A stretch of DNA of 64,000 nucleotides from Bemisia tabaci (taxonomy: Eukaryota; Arthropoda; Insecta; Hemiptera; Aleyrodidae), in NCBI RefSeq assembly GCF_918797505.1, contig NC_092801.1:34672487-34736486 (forward strand), written 5' to 3'. Below are positions 10,905-21,656 of this stretch, one piece after another. Position numbers and translations under genes: made by a program. The notes under the pieces were generated by a model. The model was given only the letters and a program-made list of their open reading frames with translations, ran no database searches and had not been told where the DNA came from. How positions within the stretch are numbered: the stretch's first letter is position 1; each line of letters opens with the position of its first letter.

Positions 10905-11759
10905 ACACCAGATTAGGATTTTTCATAACTAAAAACCTCAATTTTAATAAGCACCTTGAACTAACATGTAAGAAACTGAATAATATTGCCAATCACTACA
11001 GACAGATTCTACCCAACACTTTCGGCCCATCTTTTTATAAACGTAAAATTATATTCTATTCTTTATTATCAATTATTTTCTACGGTATTACTATATGGAT
11101 TACAGCTCTTCAGAGGAAAAAGACACTAAATAGGTTAGAAACATCAATCCGTCCTCTCAAGAGAACTCTCATTTGCGGATACAAATCTGTATCTAATTTC
11201 GCACAAGACGTTATATCTGGTGTCCCTCCCATCGAACTTCTCACCGAATTAAAATTAAGGATTGCAAGAAAAGAAAATAGAGAGGAAGTAGAGCTTAACA
11301 TCAGAGAAAAATGGAAGAGAAAATGGGATCTTGAGACAGGAAACAAATGGATACCACTATGTGGACTCCACTATGTTCCTGCGGAGAATTAGACACGCCA
11401 GAACACACTTTTTTTAGCTGTACTTTGATTAAGGATAAATTAACTAATTTAAGTAAAGAACTAAGAATTATAGTAAATAAAAATAATTTATTAGAAACTA
11501 TGATTAGTAATAAGGACAACTGGCACAAAGGCTATATATATATATTAAAACAATCTTAGAACTTAAAATTAAATACTTTAAGGAAATAGAAAATAACTTA
11601 CATGTAAATAATCCACATTCCCCCGATGTAATAACTACAGATGGTCCCGGGGCATCTTCCCCTGGTCCCTTATAATATAGACTTAAGATATTATTTCTCA
11701 TGTACTCCTTATTCTTAGAGACTATAATTATCATATATATAAATAAAAAAAAAAAAAAA
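10905..11759 (+). mobile_element. Non-LTR retrotransposon, 3' fragment with poly(A)
   Basis: From about 10919 to 11393 an open frame without an initiator reads as the C-terminal half of a reverse transcriptase polyprotein: an FYSLLSIIFYGITIW segment, then LNRLETSIRPLKRTL, a typical post-catalytic region of I/R1/jockey-group ORF2. A frameshift near 11355 leads into a second frame with CSCGELDTPEHTFFSC, the C-terminal Cys-His zinc knuckle of such ORF2 proteins. A 3' UTR and A-tail (about 11746-11759) follow. The endonuclease and catalytic reverse transcriptase are missing, so the copy is 5'-truncated and dead. It sits directly against the zinc-finger gene at 11760. Confidence 0.8.
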
Positions 11760-12475
11760 GTTTGGTCATTGAGCTGATGAAATTGAAAATTGTACGGTTC
11801 AAGGGAGTGGGTGTGGCTCTTTATATACTTGACAAAATGTTTCTTACCCACAATTTTTATCAAGAGTCTGGCAGGGCATTTACAACCAGGAATTTTGTGC
11901 CTTACTCGTGCTTTTCGATTTTGAACATCAAAATTACATACATAATATACATAGGAGACTTCATTGGTTTTTAAATCACCAGTATGCTTAACAGTTGACA
12001 TGAACTGGTTCATGTCCTCATTCCCCTTCCATTTTTGGAAACTAGCCTCATCTTCAAAAGTTAACTCCTTGCATTTTACTTCATGAAGATGATCTTTTTC
12101 TAAGTGATTTACCATTTGGGAGCGAGTATGGAATTTTATAGTACAACCAGGCTCAACACATTCGGAGTACGAGGATGGGTTCAAATTGCATGTTTTTTTG
12201 TGGTCTGTATAATTCCGTTGCGTACTAAAACCTACATTGCAAATATTGCACACTTTGACAACGGCTTGATTTGAGGAGGAAGGGGAGGAAGTGCAGGAGC
12301 GTTCATGTCTTCGGCGATTACTTCGATGTGAGAAAGCAGCTTTACAAAACCTGCAATTCAAGCTTTTGGAAACTGATTTTGGAATAATACCTTCATATCC
12401 TTTCTTGGAATACGTGTGGTTGGGTTTTCTTTGGAAAACATTTTCCTCTGAGCTGTCTTCACTTGAATGTTCCAT
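11760..12475 (-). pseudogene. C2H2 zinc-finger gene truncated by retroelement
   Basis: The minus-strand reading frame starts with an ATG at 12475. An acidic, Ser-rich start of about 35 residues is followed by three zinc fingers: a C2HC finger (CRFCKAAFSHRSNRRRHERSC), a second (CNICNVGFSTQRNYTDHKKTC) and a third ending HLEKDH. Then comes a segment with YYVCNFD, GCKCPARL and HTHSLEP, reminiscent of the Cys/His module preceding MULE-type transposase domains in many insect proteins. After LNDQT the frame runs into a string of Phe codons, which is the poly(A) tail of the non-LTR element read backwards, so the native 3' end is lost. A TTTTACAG splice-acceptor-like site lies just upstream of the ATG (about 12496). 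DNA binding is likely; the biological role is unknown. It could be a host gene or a captured transposase gene. Confidence 0.65.
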
Positions 12476-13700
12476 AATTTAGTCCATTGGTGATTCTGTA
12501 AAATTAAGAAGTAATATAGATTCTCACACTTATTATCACCTTACTATTTTCGGGAAAAAATTAATATTATTTGCTACTTCATGACTGAGCAAATAACTCA
12601 GGCAGTTTCAGTGTCAGCAAAAAGGCTACTTTCACAATCATTAGGTAATTGTCTAGATGGGTTTCAGTGTAATTGGGATAGAGCACGATCAGGGTTTTGA
12701 CAAAGCAAAATGGACCAATTCCTGATACCTTGTTTCCTAAGCACTTTTCAAAAAGTAGCACTAATATACTGTAATAAGCGTACATTTTTTCTGACAATAA
12801 TTGCAGTGAAGCGATTTCCTTAATTCTCAGAATGTCGTTCTGAAATCTTCAATATAAAGCTCTATTGCACTAAATAATACTTCCATTGAAAGTCAGTTTT
12901 TCATGTCTTTCCAGAAATTACACTGCAATGTGTAATTTTTTCATATACTGAAACATTGTTTACTTGGCAAATTTTAATTCTTAATTAAAACTAATATGTC
13001 CAGCATTAACATTGAATTTGAAGCCTTACTTCCTCGATCCGTCCCCACTACCCCACAAGTTGGTTAAGTAGAGGTTGCATGGTGGTAAAAATGCCTAATT
13101 TTATCAAGTACGGCACTTAGGTACTTGGACTTAAATATATTTTCCTTCAGTCTAAATGATGATTCCACCCTGCGATAGGAGCACACAACTTGCGACAATG
13201 AATATTTGTATTACTTAACAGTTTGATTCAGCTTGTCAAACCAGATCAGGAGACCACATAGTTCTTATGGCCATTCAGCTAGGGTTTGCCCTGAAAATCC
13301 AACAAGTACATACACTGCACTGCAATGGACACCAATGGGTCAGTTGCGCTAGTTCAGAATTATGTTTTGCTGGTTCGAGCACATACTTAATTAGCCAAAG
13401 GTAAATAAGATCAGTCCAAATGACAGATTCCTACGTCCAATATTAAAAGAGATATTGCCCGTCAAAAAACACAGCGGAAGAGATTGTCCACCACGGTGGT
13501 GTATTCGGTGGCATCTCCACATTCGTTTCATCTGTTGATTATGTTGGGGAACCAGTGCAAAAGGAGCGCATCACTAATGGATGAATCGTAGGTGGAAGAA
13601 ACCATGGAATTTACTATCAAGGTGATACAAGGCAATAGTGGATATTGGGCAAAGGAGCGTGGGATTTGAACAGATCTTTATACTTTTGGCTCATCTATAA
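12476..13700. other. Intergenic or intronic DNA, no gene recognised
   Basis: No supported coding region. If the zinc-finger gene has a 5' exon it may lie here or beyond, but no exon could be identified. Confidence 0.35.
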
Positions 13701-13904
13701 GCTGAAGGCATTAAAACATGATTCTATGACAAACACAACGGACCTGTTGCTGTTGAACAATATGATTATGGTTTGATATGCTTATGATATAATGGGCGCT
13801 CTTAACTTGGGTAAACATATTTGCAATGGACTCTTGTATTAAAACTAAGTGCAAACCAGTCCACCGGACAAAGTTGTAGTGACCTTCTAAGCTGTGGTGC
13901 TTGG

Positions 13905-14038
13905 AGGAATGTATGAATGAATTGAATGATGCATTTGGAGCTTTTTTTGTAGGTGCTAACTGTTTCACAGGTGAGAATTTCTCTGATGAGGAATTAGCGA
14001 GTGAGTTGCAGGAACTTACCCTAAAGGAGCGTTGAGGC
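13905..14038 (+). other. Short acidic coding-like stretch
   Basis: One frame reads through about 44 codons ending GENFSDEELASELQELTLKER followed by a stop. The Asp/Glu/Leu spacing recalls the acidic C-terminal helices of ESCRT-III (CHMP) proteins, but this is composition, not a match. Recorded because it lies just upstream of another coding-like stretch on the same strand. Confidence 0.2.
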
Positions 14039-14303
14039 AATACCATCTACCATCTAGCTAAGTAGTAGGAATTGGTTGAGGAGCAGGAGGAGCGAGAACG
14101 AGAACATAAATAAATCATAAAAAGAACACAATAACACAGAACACAACGAGCGGATACGCATGGCTCGGAGCACGGAGTCCCGGGGTGTAGCGGTTTTGTA
14201 AAATGAGTAGTAGTGTATCAAATCGAATGGGCAAACGGGTTTGAAGAGACAACAGCCGGGAGGGATTTGATGTTGTCCGGCTTTCCTGCACAGGGCAAAA
14301 ATC

Positions 14304-14789
14304 GTGGACATAATGTGCTGCAGCAAAAACGATGCAAGATTGAAGATTCAAACTTTGGAAGAAATCCTGCTGCTGCCTATGCGTGTTTCCAACTTAGGTC
14401 CTGTAAAGACAGGATCTCGGCACACCAAGTTGATCAAAGTAGAGCAGCCTGATTTTCTGAAACATGAAAATTTCCAGTGCTTTGTGTGTGCCTCGTCACT
14501 GTGTCAGCGTGTCATCTTAGAAACTATACGTCTGCAAGCTGCCTTCACCAGCTTAAAACCTGAGTTTCGGAACTACAGCATGAATTACTTGAAATGTGCT
14601 CAAAACATGTTATCCAAAATCTGTCGAAATAGGAAAGAAGAATGGATGCAACTCAGTGAAATCAAGCTTTTCATTCCGTATATCGATTACCTGGCCCTCG
14701 TCAAGAGCTCTAAAGAGGCGACCAAGATAAGTGAGATAATATCTGTGTTTGTCTCTTCGTTCCCTGATGCTCACCCTTTTTTTCAGTAA
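14304..14789 (+). CDS. Unidentified protein fragment, helical, Cys-containing
   Basis: An open frame of 161 codons. Residues from about 50 on look like real protein: HENFQCFVCASSLCQRVILETIRLQ (given here only in part), alternating hydrophobic and charged residues typical of helical repeats, then MNYLKCAQNMLSKICRNRKEEW. The C..C....C pattern followed by Leu-rich helices faintly recalls the superhelical part of separases, but this is not secure. A TTTTTTTCAG tract lies at the end of the frame. It may be an exon, a retrocopy fragment or chance. No initiator context or upstream exon is convincing. Confidence 0.3.
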   Translation: MDIMCCSKNDARLKIQTLEEILLLPMRVSNLGPVKTGSRHTKLIKVEQPDFLKHENFQCFVCASSLCQRVILETIRLQAAFTSLKPEFRNYSMNYLKCAQNMLSKICRNRKEEWMQLSEIKLFIPYIDYLALVKSSKEATKISEIISVFVSSFPDAHPFFQ

Positions 14790-14972
14790 TTGTTATAATA
14801 CCTGTTACTACACTGGGGGAAAAAAAAAAATTTCCCACATATCAAACGGAGCCGCGTTGGACCAAGTAACCCGTTTACTTTAAAAATATCGACAAGAAGC
14901 GGAAGTTTGTTCCAAACAACTGAGTTCGATTGGATCAAGTAAACGCCTCACCTCGAACTAGCACTCCACGTG

Positions 14973-15183
14973 CACTGGAAAAAAAAGAATCTTAAATTTG
15001 CCGCCAAGAAGTATTTTTTCTTAAATCAAGAATTTTTCTGGTTAATATAAGCTACTTTTTTGCTTAACCCAAGCCTTATTTGTCTTGTATCAAGAAAAAG
15101 TCAGCTTAAAGCAAGATGAAAAAAATTCTTGGCGGCAAATTCAAGAATCATCATGCTTGATCCAAGCTACTTTTTTTCCAGTG
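14973..15183. mobile_element. CACTGGAAAA-type MITE (211 bp)
   Basis: Begins CACTGGAAAAAAAAG and ends CTTTTTTTCCAGTG. The arms include TTGCCGCCAAGAA on the left and TTCTTGGCGGCAA on the right. It shares the TTGCCGCC/GGCGGCAA word and AAGCTAC ends with the 784-bp element at 7481-8264, suggesting one subfamily. A partial A-rich terminus (ACACTGGGGGAAAA) lies just upstream near 14811. Confidence 0.8.
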
Positions 15184-15211
15184 TGTATTAAGAGTGAGAA
15201 AATGTTTACCT

Positions 15212-15636
15212 AGGTCTTGTCTCCACGGGACGTTTTCATGGGATTTTTCCCAAGTTCGAACCGCAGGAATGAAACTTCTGGGATTTTTCCCAGTTACCGT
15301 CTCCACGGGACGGGACTCATACAGTCCTGCGACTGGTTTGCGCGGGAAGATAAATTAGTTAAAGTCGAGTATTTAACCGGGATTAAAATAATAATTGCAC
15401 TCAATTGACAATTAGACACATTATTTTAACTAAACAAACATGAACAATGTAGTAATGAATAAAATATCGCATAATTCGTTTTCACTTCTTCTTCTTCTCT
15501 CAGTGGGTCCTAGGGATACAAGTACCATACTTGGTACTGGGAAAAATATTGATTAACTCAATATTTTCCCCAACTTCGTAAGTGGGATTTTTCCCTGGGA
15601 CAAATCTCGTGAAACGGCCCGTGGAGACAAGGCCTT
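15212..15636. mobile_element. Foldback element (GTCTCCACGGG ends)
   Basis: CTTGTCTCCACGGGACGTTT on the left is mirrored by AACGGCCCGTGGAGACAAG on the right. GGGATTTTTCCCA words occur near both ends, and an additional CCGTCTCCACGGG copy lies internally. No transposase. Confidence 0.75.
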
Positions 15637-16883
15637 AAAAGTAGAAACATTCCGAGACGCGAAAATATTTCCTGAAATCCAGTAATCACCTGCGGTTTGA
15701 AATGAGTATCTGTGATCCTGACCTAAGTCAACCGTTTACATAATGTCAGAAGACGGTTGCGTATGGTTGGTTTAAAATGAGCAGACGGCCGAGCGTCCGG
15801 CCGGAATAAGTTTTGCATAACTCCCAGGCGCGTACCTATTCCAAAGCAATTGTTGTGCTATATTTGGTAAGAGTCACATCCAGGAATGCAGATCGCGTAC
15901 TCATACTATATGCATTATTATTAATAATTAATTGCAAAAAAGAGAGATTTAAGAGATTGTCAACTCCCTGATGACCTGTGGGAAGATCAAGCTTTGTGGC
16001 GATTAGGTCGTCTATATTATTTATATATATAATATTTACTATATATATTGTTTATATATATATATATATATTTATAATTATTTATATATATAATAAAAAT
16101 TCATGAGTTGTGACATAAAAACCGTAACTGAATTTAAAGTGCTAAATGTGTTAAAGGTGGTTTAAGTGTTGTTTACCCGTGGTCATTATCGAGTCAATTT
16201 TGCGAGGTAATTAAATTCTGCTACAACGGTTTCCCCCCTCGCAAAAATAGGGAAAAAAAGAAGTGACGGTGGTTGGACCATATTTTGTCCTCATGTTTGA
16301 AAAATTAAGTGCCGCAATAAAACCATTTGGATTTCGCTTAGTAACAACAAATAAGTGTAATTTGAAAGGGTTTAATCAGCTCTAAAAACAAATGTCCCAA
16401 ACGAGAAAACGTGCCGACGTGAGTTTATGAAGTCCCATGAAAGGGTGCCCAGGGGTCTACATTGGGCCAGACTTCACAGTATGTACATAAGCGCCTTGAC
16501 GGACAAGTTTAATAAGCATGAAAAAACGGACTTAAGCAGCACGTAAAAGAACAGAACCATCAATTTGATTAGATGATAACACCAGAGTGCTAAAACAAGA
16601 GAAAAACGAGCAGGTCCGTTTAAATTTAGGAAGTGTGAAGATTCTTAAAAATTAGAACGCTGAATTCAAGGACAGAATTTTCCATTTTGAGGATTATTTG
16701 GCAGGTATGATACTTTCTAAATGTTGACCATCAAAGTTTATAAATTGCTGTACACTTTCAGGCAATCAATGTTTGTAATGTTCGTTAGATGTGTAACTAT
16801 CTTTTCTACTCTTTCTGAACCGTGTTGAGATCGGGGACTAGGTGTTTATTTCTTGTTTTTCCTTGTTTTGTCGCCTCATTCTT
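15637..16883. other. Intergenic DNA with (TA)n tracts
   Basis: A TA-rich palindromic microsatellite lies at about 16015-16092. The remainder has no recognisable gene. Confidence 0.45.
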
Positions 16884-16919
16884 GCTGATGGATGGTGGGA
16901 ATAATTAGCACCGAAACGT
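16884..16919 (+). ncRNA. Second hammerhead-like core (degenerate)
   Basis: CTGATGGA, then GGTG, a short loop, CACC and GAAACGTT occur in the order of a hammerhead core, with one extra base relative to CUGANGA. As with the motif at 2091-2122, the 5' half of stem III and the cleavage triplet are not evident. Probably the end of a degraded retroelement. Confidence 0.25.
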
Positions 16920-16989
16920 TGCATTGTAAAAAATTTTTTGTTTAAATTAAATAAAAGTTACGGTTAAACAACTCAGGATGTTCGCTTTA

Positions 16990-17095
16990 TTATACATATA
17001 ATAAACCATGATATAATATATAGTATATATATATTATATATATATATAATATATTTAGATATATTATATATATATTTATATATATATATATATAA
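16990..17095. repeat. (TA)n microsatellite
   Basis: About 100 bp of nearly pure alternating T and A with small interruptions. Self-complementary. Confidence 0.85.
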
Positions 17096-17904
17096 ACTTG
17101 AAGAAAAAATATGTCCTTTTTACAAATTCTCTCTCTTTGTCTGTGTTCTTACAGCAGAACTCTATGTCAATTCTGGGAAAGCCGTCAAGCTCAAGTAACT
17201 AGAAAACGATTAACCTTTCTCGCAACTCAAAAATTTTTGTTAATGTCCGATCCCTCTCTGGTCTTACAGCCATAGATAATCAAGGAGATAACCCTTTCTA
17301 TTTGACATTTCTGCTAACTTCAAAATTCACCACATAATATCCAATTATGGCTTGGGGTTCGGGTCATTCGGGAATCATCGGTAATTGAAAACAGCGGTTA
17401 TTATGCGAAATCTTGTTTGTAATCCAAATAGTCACCTCTAACACAATTTCGTACTCAACAAGATGTTGAAAAAAAGCGCTCCAGTCTCACTCAATGATTC
17501 CTGGGAAGATACTGATGAACATCGACAAAAACTTTACTTCAAAGAGACCTAAGCCATATGATAACACCTCCTTCAACCAAACACGCACTGCGAAGTCAAA
17601 TTGCGAGACTGCGAATCGGGCCATACTTTCTCGCATTCTCATTTAATTTCAAATCTCCAGTTCTTTATGCTCTCTTTGTCAACACTCCCCCCTTACAATC
17701 GACCAGATTTTACTTTCTTTGCCTATAAAAACTTATGCCACACGTATCAATATTCGAAGTTCCCTCCCTCATAATATTGACCCTTTGTGTTCAGGATAGT
17801 CCTATGGTAGTAACAGAAATTTTAAAATCTTCAAGAAACTAAATTTTAAAAAAATTTAAATTTGCCTAGTTCCCGAGTAAATAGCCTAGATGCTGATAGT
17901 CGTT

Positions 17905-17927
17905 AAATAAAATAAATAAATAAATAA

Positions 17928-17953
<26 letters not shown>
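17905..17953. repeat. (AAAT)n then (TA)n microsatellite
   Basis: AAATAAATAAAT runs directly into TATATATATA. Simple sequence. Confidence 0.85.
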
Positions 17954-17958
<5 letters not shown>

Positions 17959-18218
17959 CAAAAAGGGGTACATTTATCGAATTTTGAAAATTTAAAATTT
18001 TTTTAAGGAGACCACGCCTGACAATACCTGAAAGTCAACACTTTTCAATTTTTTTCCAATATTAATTTTTCATATCATAAATCTCCCATTTTTCGATATC
18101 AAATCTTCTTCACTTCCAATTGTCAGTCCATCTACATTTATCTTTATTACTAGACTCCATCTGAGAACTACTTAGATTACAGTCAGCCAATTACGCGTAG
18201 ACATGTTGTCTCACCACC

Positions 18219-18277
18219 CGTGACGTCAGCAAGCTTACATACGCGCACACTGCGCCTAGATCGAGGTCTTCTTACAT
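18219..18277 (+). repeat. Direct repeat, left of kinesin copy
   Basis: The block starting CGTGACGTCAGCAAG and ending TCGAGGTCTTCTTACAT recurs with few changes and in the same orientation at 21596-21656. It contains a TGACGTCA palindrome, the consensus of CREB/ATF-type binding sites. The two copies bracket the kinesin pseudogene. Confidence 0.65.
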
Positions 18278-18437
18278 CCGCGGACAACACACCGGAAACA
18301 CATCGGGAAATTTCATACGCTTCTAACTCCGTTACCTAACAAAAAAACTGTGAGGTTCTCAAAGTGGCTCCATTGACCGGTAATGTCTTGAAATTTCTTC
18401 TAAAAGCCCCCCGTGAAATTTAAAATGTGACAAATAT

Positions 18438-21393
18438 GTGCCTAGAGAGTGGATCAACTAACAGAGCTACCGGAGCTACAGCTATGATTGCCACTAGTTC
18501 TTGCTCACACGCAATATTTAGTATTATAATCAGGCAAGAAAGCAAAAGTGAAAAAAAGAGAGGATGACTGCAAAGTTTCACCTTGTCGACCTTGCTGGCT
18601 CAGGCAGGGTGAAGAAAACAGAAGCGATTGGGGATCGCTTCTTTGAAGGGACCAACATCAACAAAGGTCTTTTGGCACTCGGTAATGTAATTTCGGCCTT
18701 AGTTGAAGGAATAAGCTCCTACATCAACTACAGGGACTCAAAACTTACTCGAATTCTGCAAGATTCTCTGGGTGGAAATTCAGTAACGATGATGATTGCG
18801 TGAGTGAGCCCAGCCGCCTTCAACAAAGATGAGACTATAAGCACTCTACGCTATGCTGATCGTGCCAGACGTATCAAAAATAAGACGATCATTAATACCG
18901 ATCCTACAGTTGCTGAAATCGGTAGTTTGAAGAAAGATATACAACAATTGCGTCATGAGCTCATTCAAGCAGAGGCTTTGAACGGCTCTTCCTGTCCGCC
19001 TGAGCATTCCAATTTGAAGTCAGACATGGAAATTCTCATTGAAAAAAATAAAATCCTGGCAGAGGCTTTAAATGACGCTATTCTACAGAGCACTGATCTA
19101 TTCGAAAGAGCTTAAATGGCTGAGGCAGCTCGTGACCTAATCAGGGACAAAATCAGCAGTGTACATGATACTTGGCAACAGGTGGAAGACATTGTTGGTT
19201 CATTGGGCGAGGAGCAGAAGATAGCTTTCCTCAACTTTAAGCAAACCCTCGGGGAACTTGAGGCCGAACAACAGAGGTCGGAAGAAGAGATCGTGAAACA
19301 CGAGATCTCAGGATATAGCTCCAAGTACCAGTCAACTTTTGACCAAAATGACAGCCTATGTGGGCAAAATGTAGATGATGTTGAAGAACGGGTTCATGAA
19401 TAGCTCATAATGAACCAATCCCAACTAAATAAAGAGCTCAAGGAGCTCAACAATCAGCTTGCCAAGAAGATGGAGTTGGCATCCACCTTAACAGCGTCAT
19501 CCAAGTAGATCAACCACATAGAAGAGGAAAATAATGTCAAGGAGCTTGAAGTACAGATCGCAAAGCTGCAGCGAGAAAAAGACGAGCTAGCAAATCTCCT
19601 GAAATCTACACAGGCCAATGTTCCGAGTAAACTTGCCGAGCAGAGACGCAAAAGACTTGAAGAGCTGGAGCATCTCATCATATCCTTACGGCGAAAGATG
19701 ATTGAGCAAGCGCAAATAATCAAGATGAATTAAAGGCAACTCAAACAAGAGGATTGTGAACTTAAACAGTGATATCAGTGGTATCAGTCAGTTGTTGTGA
19801 AGCAAACAAAGGTGCAGTTAATCCAACCAAGGTGCAGTTAATCCAGTGGATGAAGTTTGAAAGCGAGCGTTTCCGGCAGTGGAAAATCGAACGTGAGCGA
19901 GAGATGTGTCGATTGCGCACGCAAGCCCGCCGCCGCCAGAATGAACTAATCCGGCTGGAGAGCAAGCACAACAAACAGCAGATCGTTCTTAAACGGAAGT
20001 GCGAACAAGCCACCTCAATGAACGCGAGGCTCAAGGAAACATCAGCTCTGCAAAAATCAGCGCAAGAAAGGAGGAAACAAACCTCCGCCTCTAATAAATT
20101 CGAAAAATTACAAGCTTGAATTTATTACAAATGAGCTAGATATCATCACTGGCACTTTGCAGACTGAAAAACCCCTGGAGCAATTAGTAGAGGATAAGGT
20201 GCCTATCGAGAAACACTCAGATATGCTTAAAGTTGCGCTGAATGACTCCAACATGTCGAAAGAAGATTGTCATAACATTTTGGTCGAAATCCAACGCAAT
20301 GAAGAGGAACATGAGCTCCGTACTGCTCAGATAACGGATCTGAAACAAAGAGTTGCTGAATCTAATCAGGATATCAAGATCAAAGCCAAGTTCAACTCTG
20401 TATCATCCTTGTTTGATGCTAAAGCGCCTTTGAAGCATTCGACTGATACCTATTTGTGTAGAACATAAGAAGGACATAATAAGCAAGAATTTCTAATTGC
20501 AAGAACTTGCGAGACCCAATAGTGGAATACCAGAATAAAATCGAGACTTTGGAAAAGGAACTAGCAGAAGCGGACACCAATACGGAGGCTCAGAAAACTG
20601 CCTTAGAAAAAGAATACGCAGAAAAGATTTTATTGCTGCTGTACCAACTGAGTGATAAGGACATCAGTATCAACACCGCGGCCGAAAACACTGGACTGGA
20701 TGTGCAATTAACACATCGTTTGCAGATTCAAATTGAACAGCTAAGGAAATTGAAGACACTACGCCAAGATTTAGAGAAGCAAATAGACAAAAATTCCAAG
20801 TTGCGCTTGAGACTCACCGAGCTAGATCAAGCCCAGACATCCAAGGATAAAAGTTTGAATAAAAGAAGATCCTGGTCAACATCAGCCCTGAATGAATCAA
20901 CGGAGATTCAGCCAACCCGATTTGTGGAATTGTCCTCATCAGAAGACGAAGACATGGACGATGCTAAGAATGATCCTGATTGGAGGAAAACACCCCTGTA
21001 TGAAAGACTGCAGCAGCTGAAGGTAAAATACCAAGGGCGAGAAAATAGAAACCTGAAACGTAAGTCTGATGACACTCTCTGCACCTGCAAAAGTTCCTGC
21101 AAGAAGCGTTGTAGTTGCGTTAGGAACAGCAACAGCTGCTCGAATGCCTGTAAATGCAGTGGAGTGGGTCTTCTGAAAACGGAACTATGGCGCTACCCTC
21201 TGCCAGCCGGAACCTTTCGAGCGAGTTAGAGACTTCAGACGATCACAATTCAAGTGGTGCTGAAAATAATGTCAACCTTGATAACACGTATGTTTGTGAT
21301 AGTGACACAACTTTCAAAAAACCAAGGTTGGAAATACCCACGCAGCGGAAAAAATTCTTCTCTCAAAATCCTTCTCCTCAAAGTGACACATAA
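18438..21393 (+). pseudogene. Chromokinesin (KIF4-type) intronless pseudogene
   Basis: KIF4 chromokinesins are plus-end motors that bind chromosomes and organise the spindle midzone. This copy starts mid-motor: a CLESG..NRATGATAM segment (18438) leads into a switch-I-like SSCSHAIF, then switch II in [10 protein letters not shown] (usually SER), [34 protein letters not shown] and the neck STLRYADRARRIKNK. A long coiled coil follows to about 20870, and a Cys-rich block CTCKSSCKKRCSCVR at about 21090-21150, as in the KIF4 C-terminal Cys domain. The P-loop half of the motor is missing. The frame is broken by stops (18801, 19113, 19401, 19506, 19731) and by shifts near 19770, 20120, 20470 and 21160. 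No introns are seen over 3 kb, which suggests a retrocopy. No poly(A) tail or clear target duplication was found. The parent gene is presumably elsewhere in the genome. Confidence 0.85.
19808..19850 (+). repeat. 20-bp tandem duplication inside kinesin copy
   Basis: The words AAAGGTGCAGTTAATCC and AAGGTGCAGTTAATCC stand in tandem with a period of about 20 bp, which is not a multiple of three. The kinesin reading frame changes at about this point, so the duplication is a likely cause of the frameshift. Confidence 0.7.
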
Positions 21394-21595
21394 TAAGCTG
21401 AACTCACATTTTGTACATAATTACACTTTTAAACGCATCACACACTCTTTTTTTATTTATATTTTTTCTCCTTTCCATCATATATTAATTATTAATCTTT
21501 TTACTCTAATTGACAAATCCCGGAAAATTTGGAGCTTCGAACGAGGCCTACAAATTCGGGAGGCCGAATTCAACTTGATTTTCGAGAACAAAAGC

Positions 21596-21656
21596 CGTGA
21601 CGTCAGCAAGTCTATATTAGCGCGCGCTGCGCCCAAAATCGAGGTCTTCTTAACAT
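21596..21656 (+). repeat. Direct repeat, right of kinesin copy
   Basis: Second copy of the CGTGACGTCAGCAAG...ATCGAGGTCTTCTT block found at 18219-18277. Weaker similarity may continue downstream (CTCCTTGAACTGGTAAT here, CTCCATTGACCGGTAAT there). Confidence 0.65.

Noticed and set aside
13905..14038. ESCRT-III (CHMP) gene
   Set aside because: Only a short acidic stretch of about 20 residues resembles the family, and no core helices were found.
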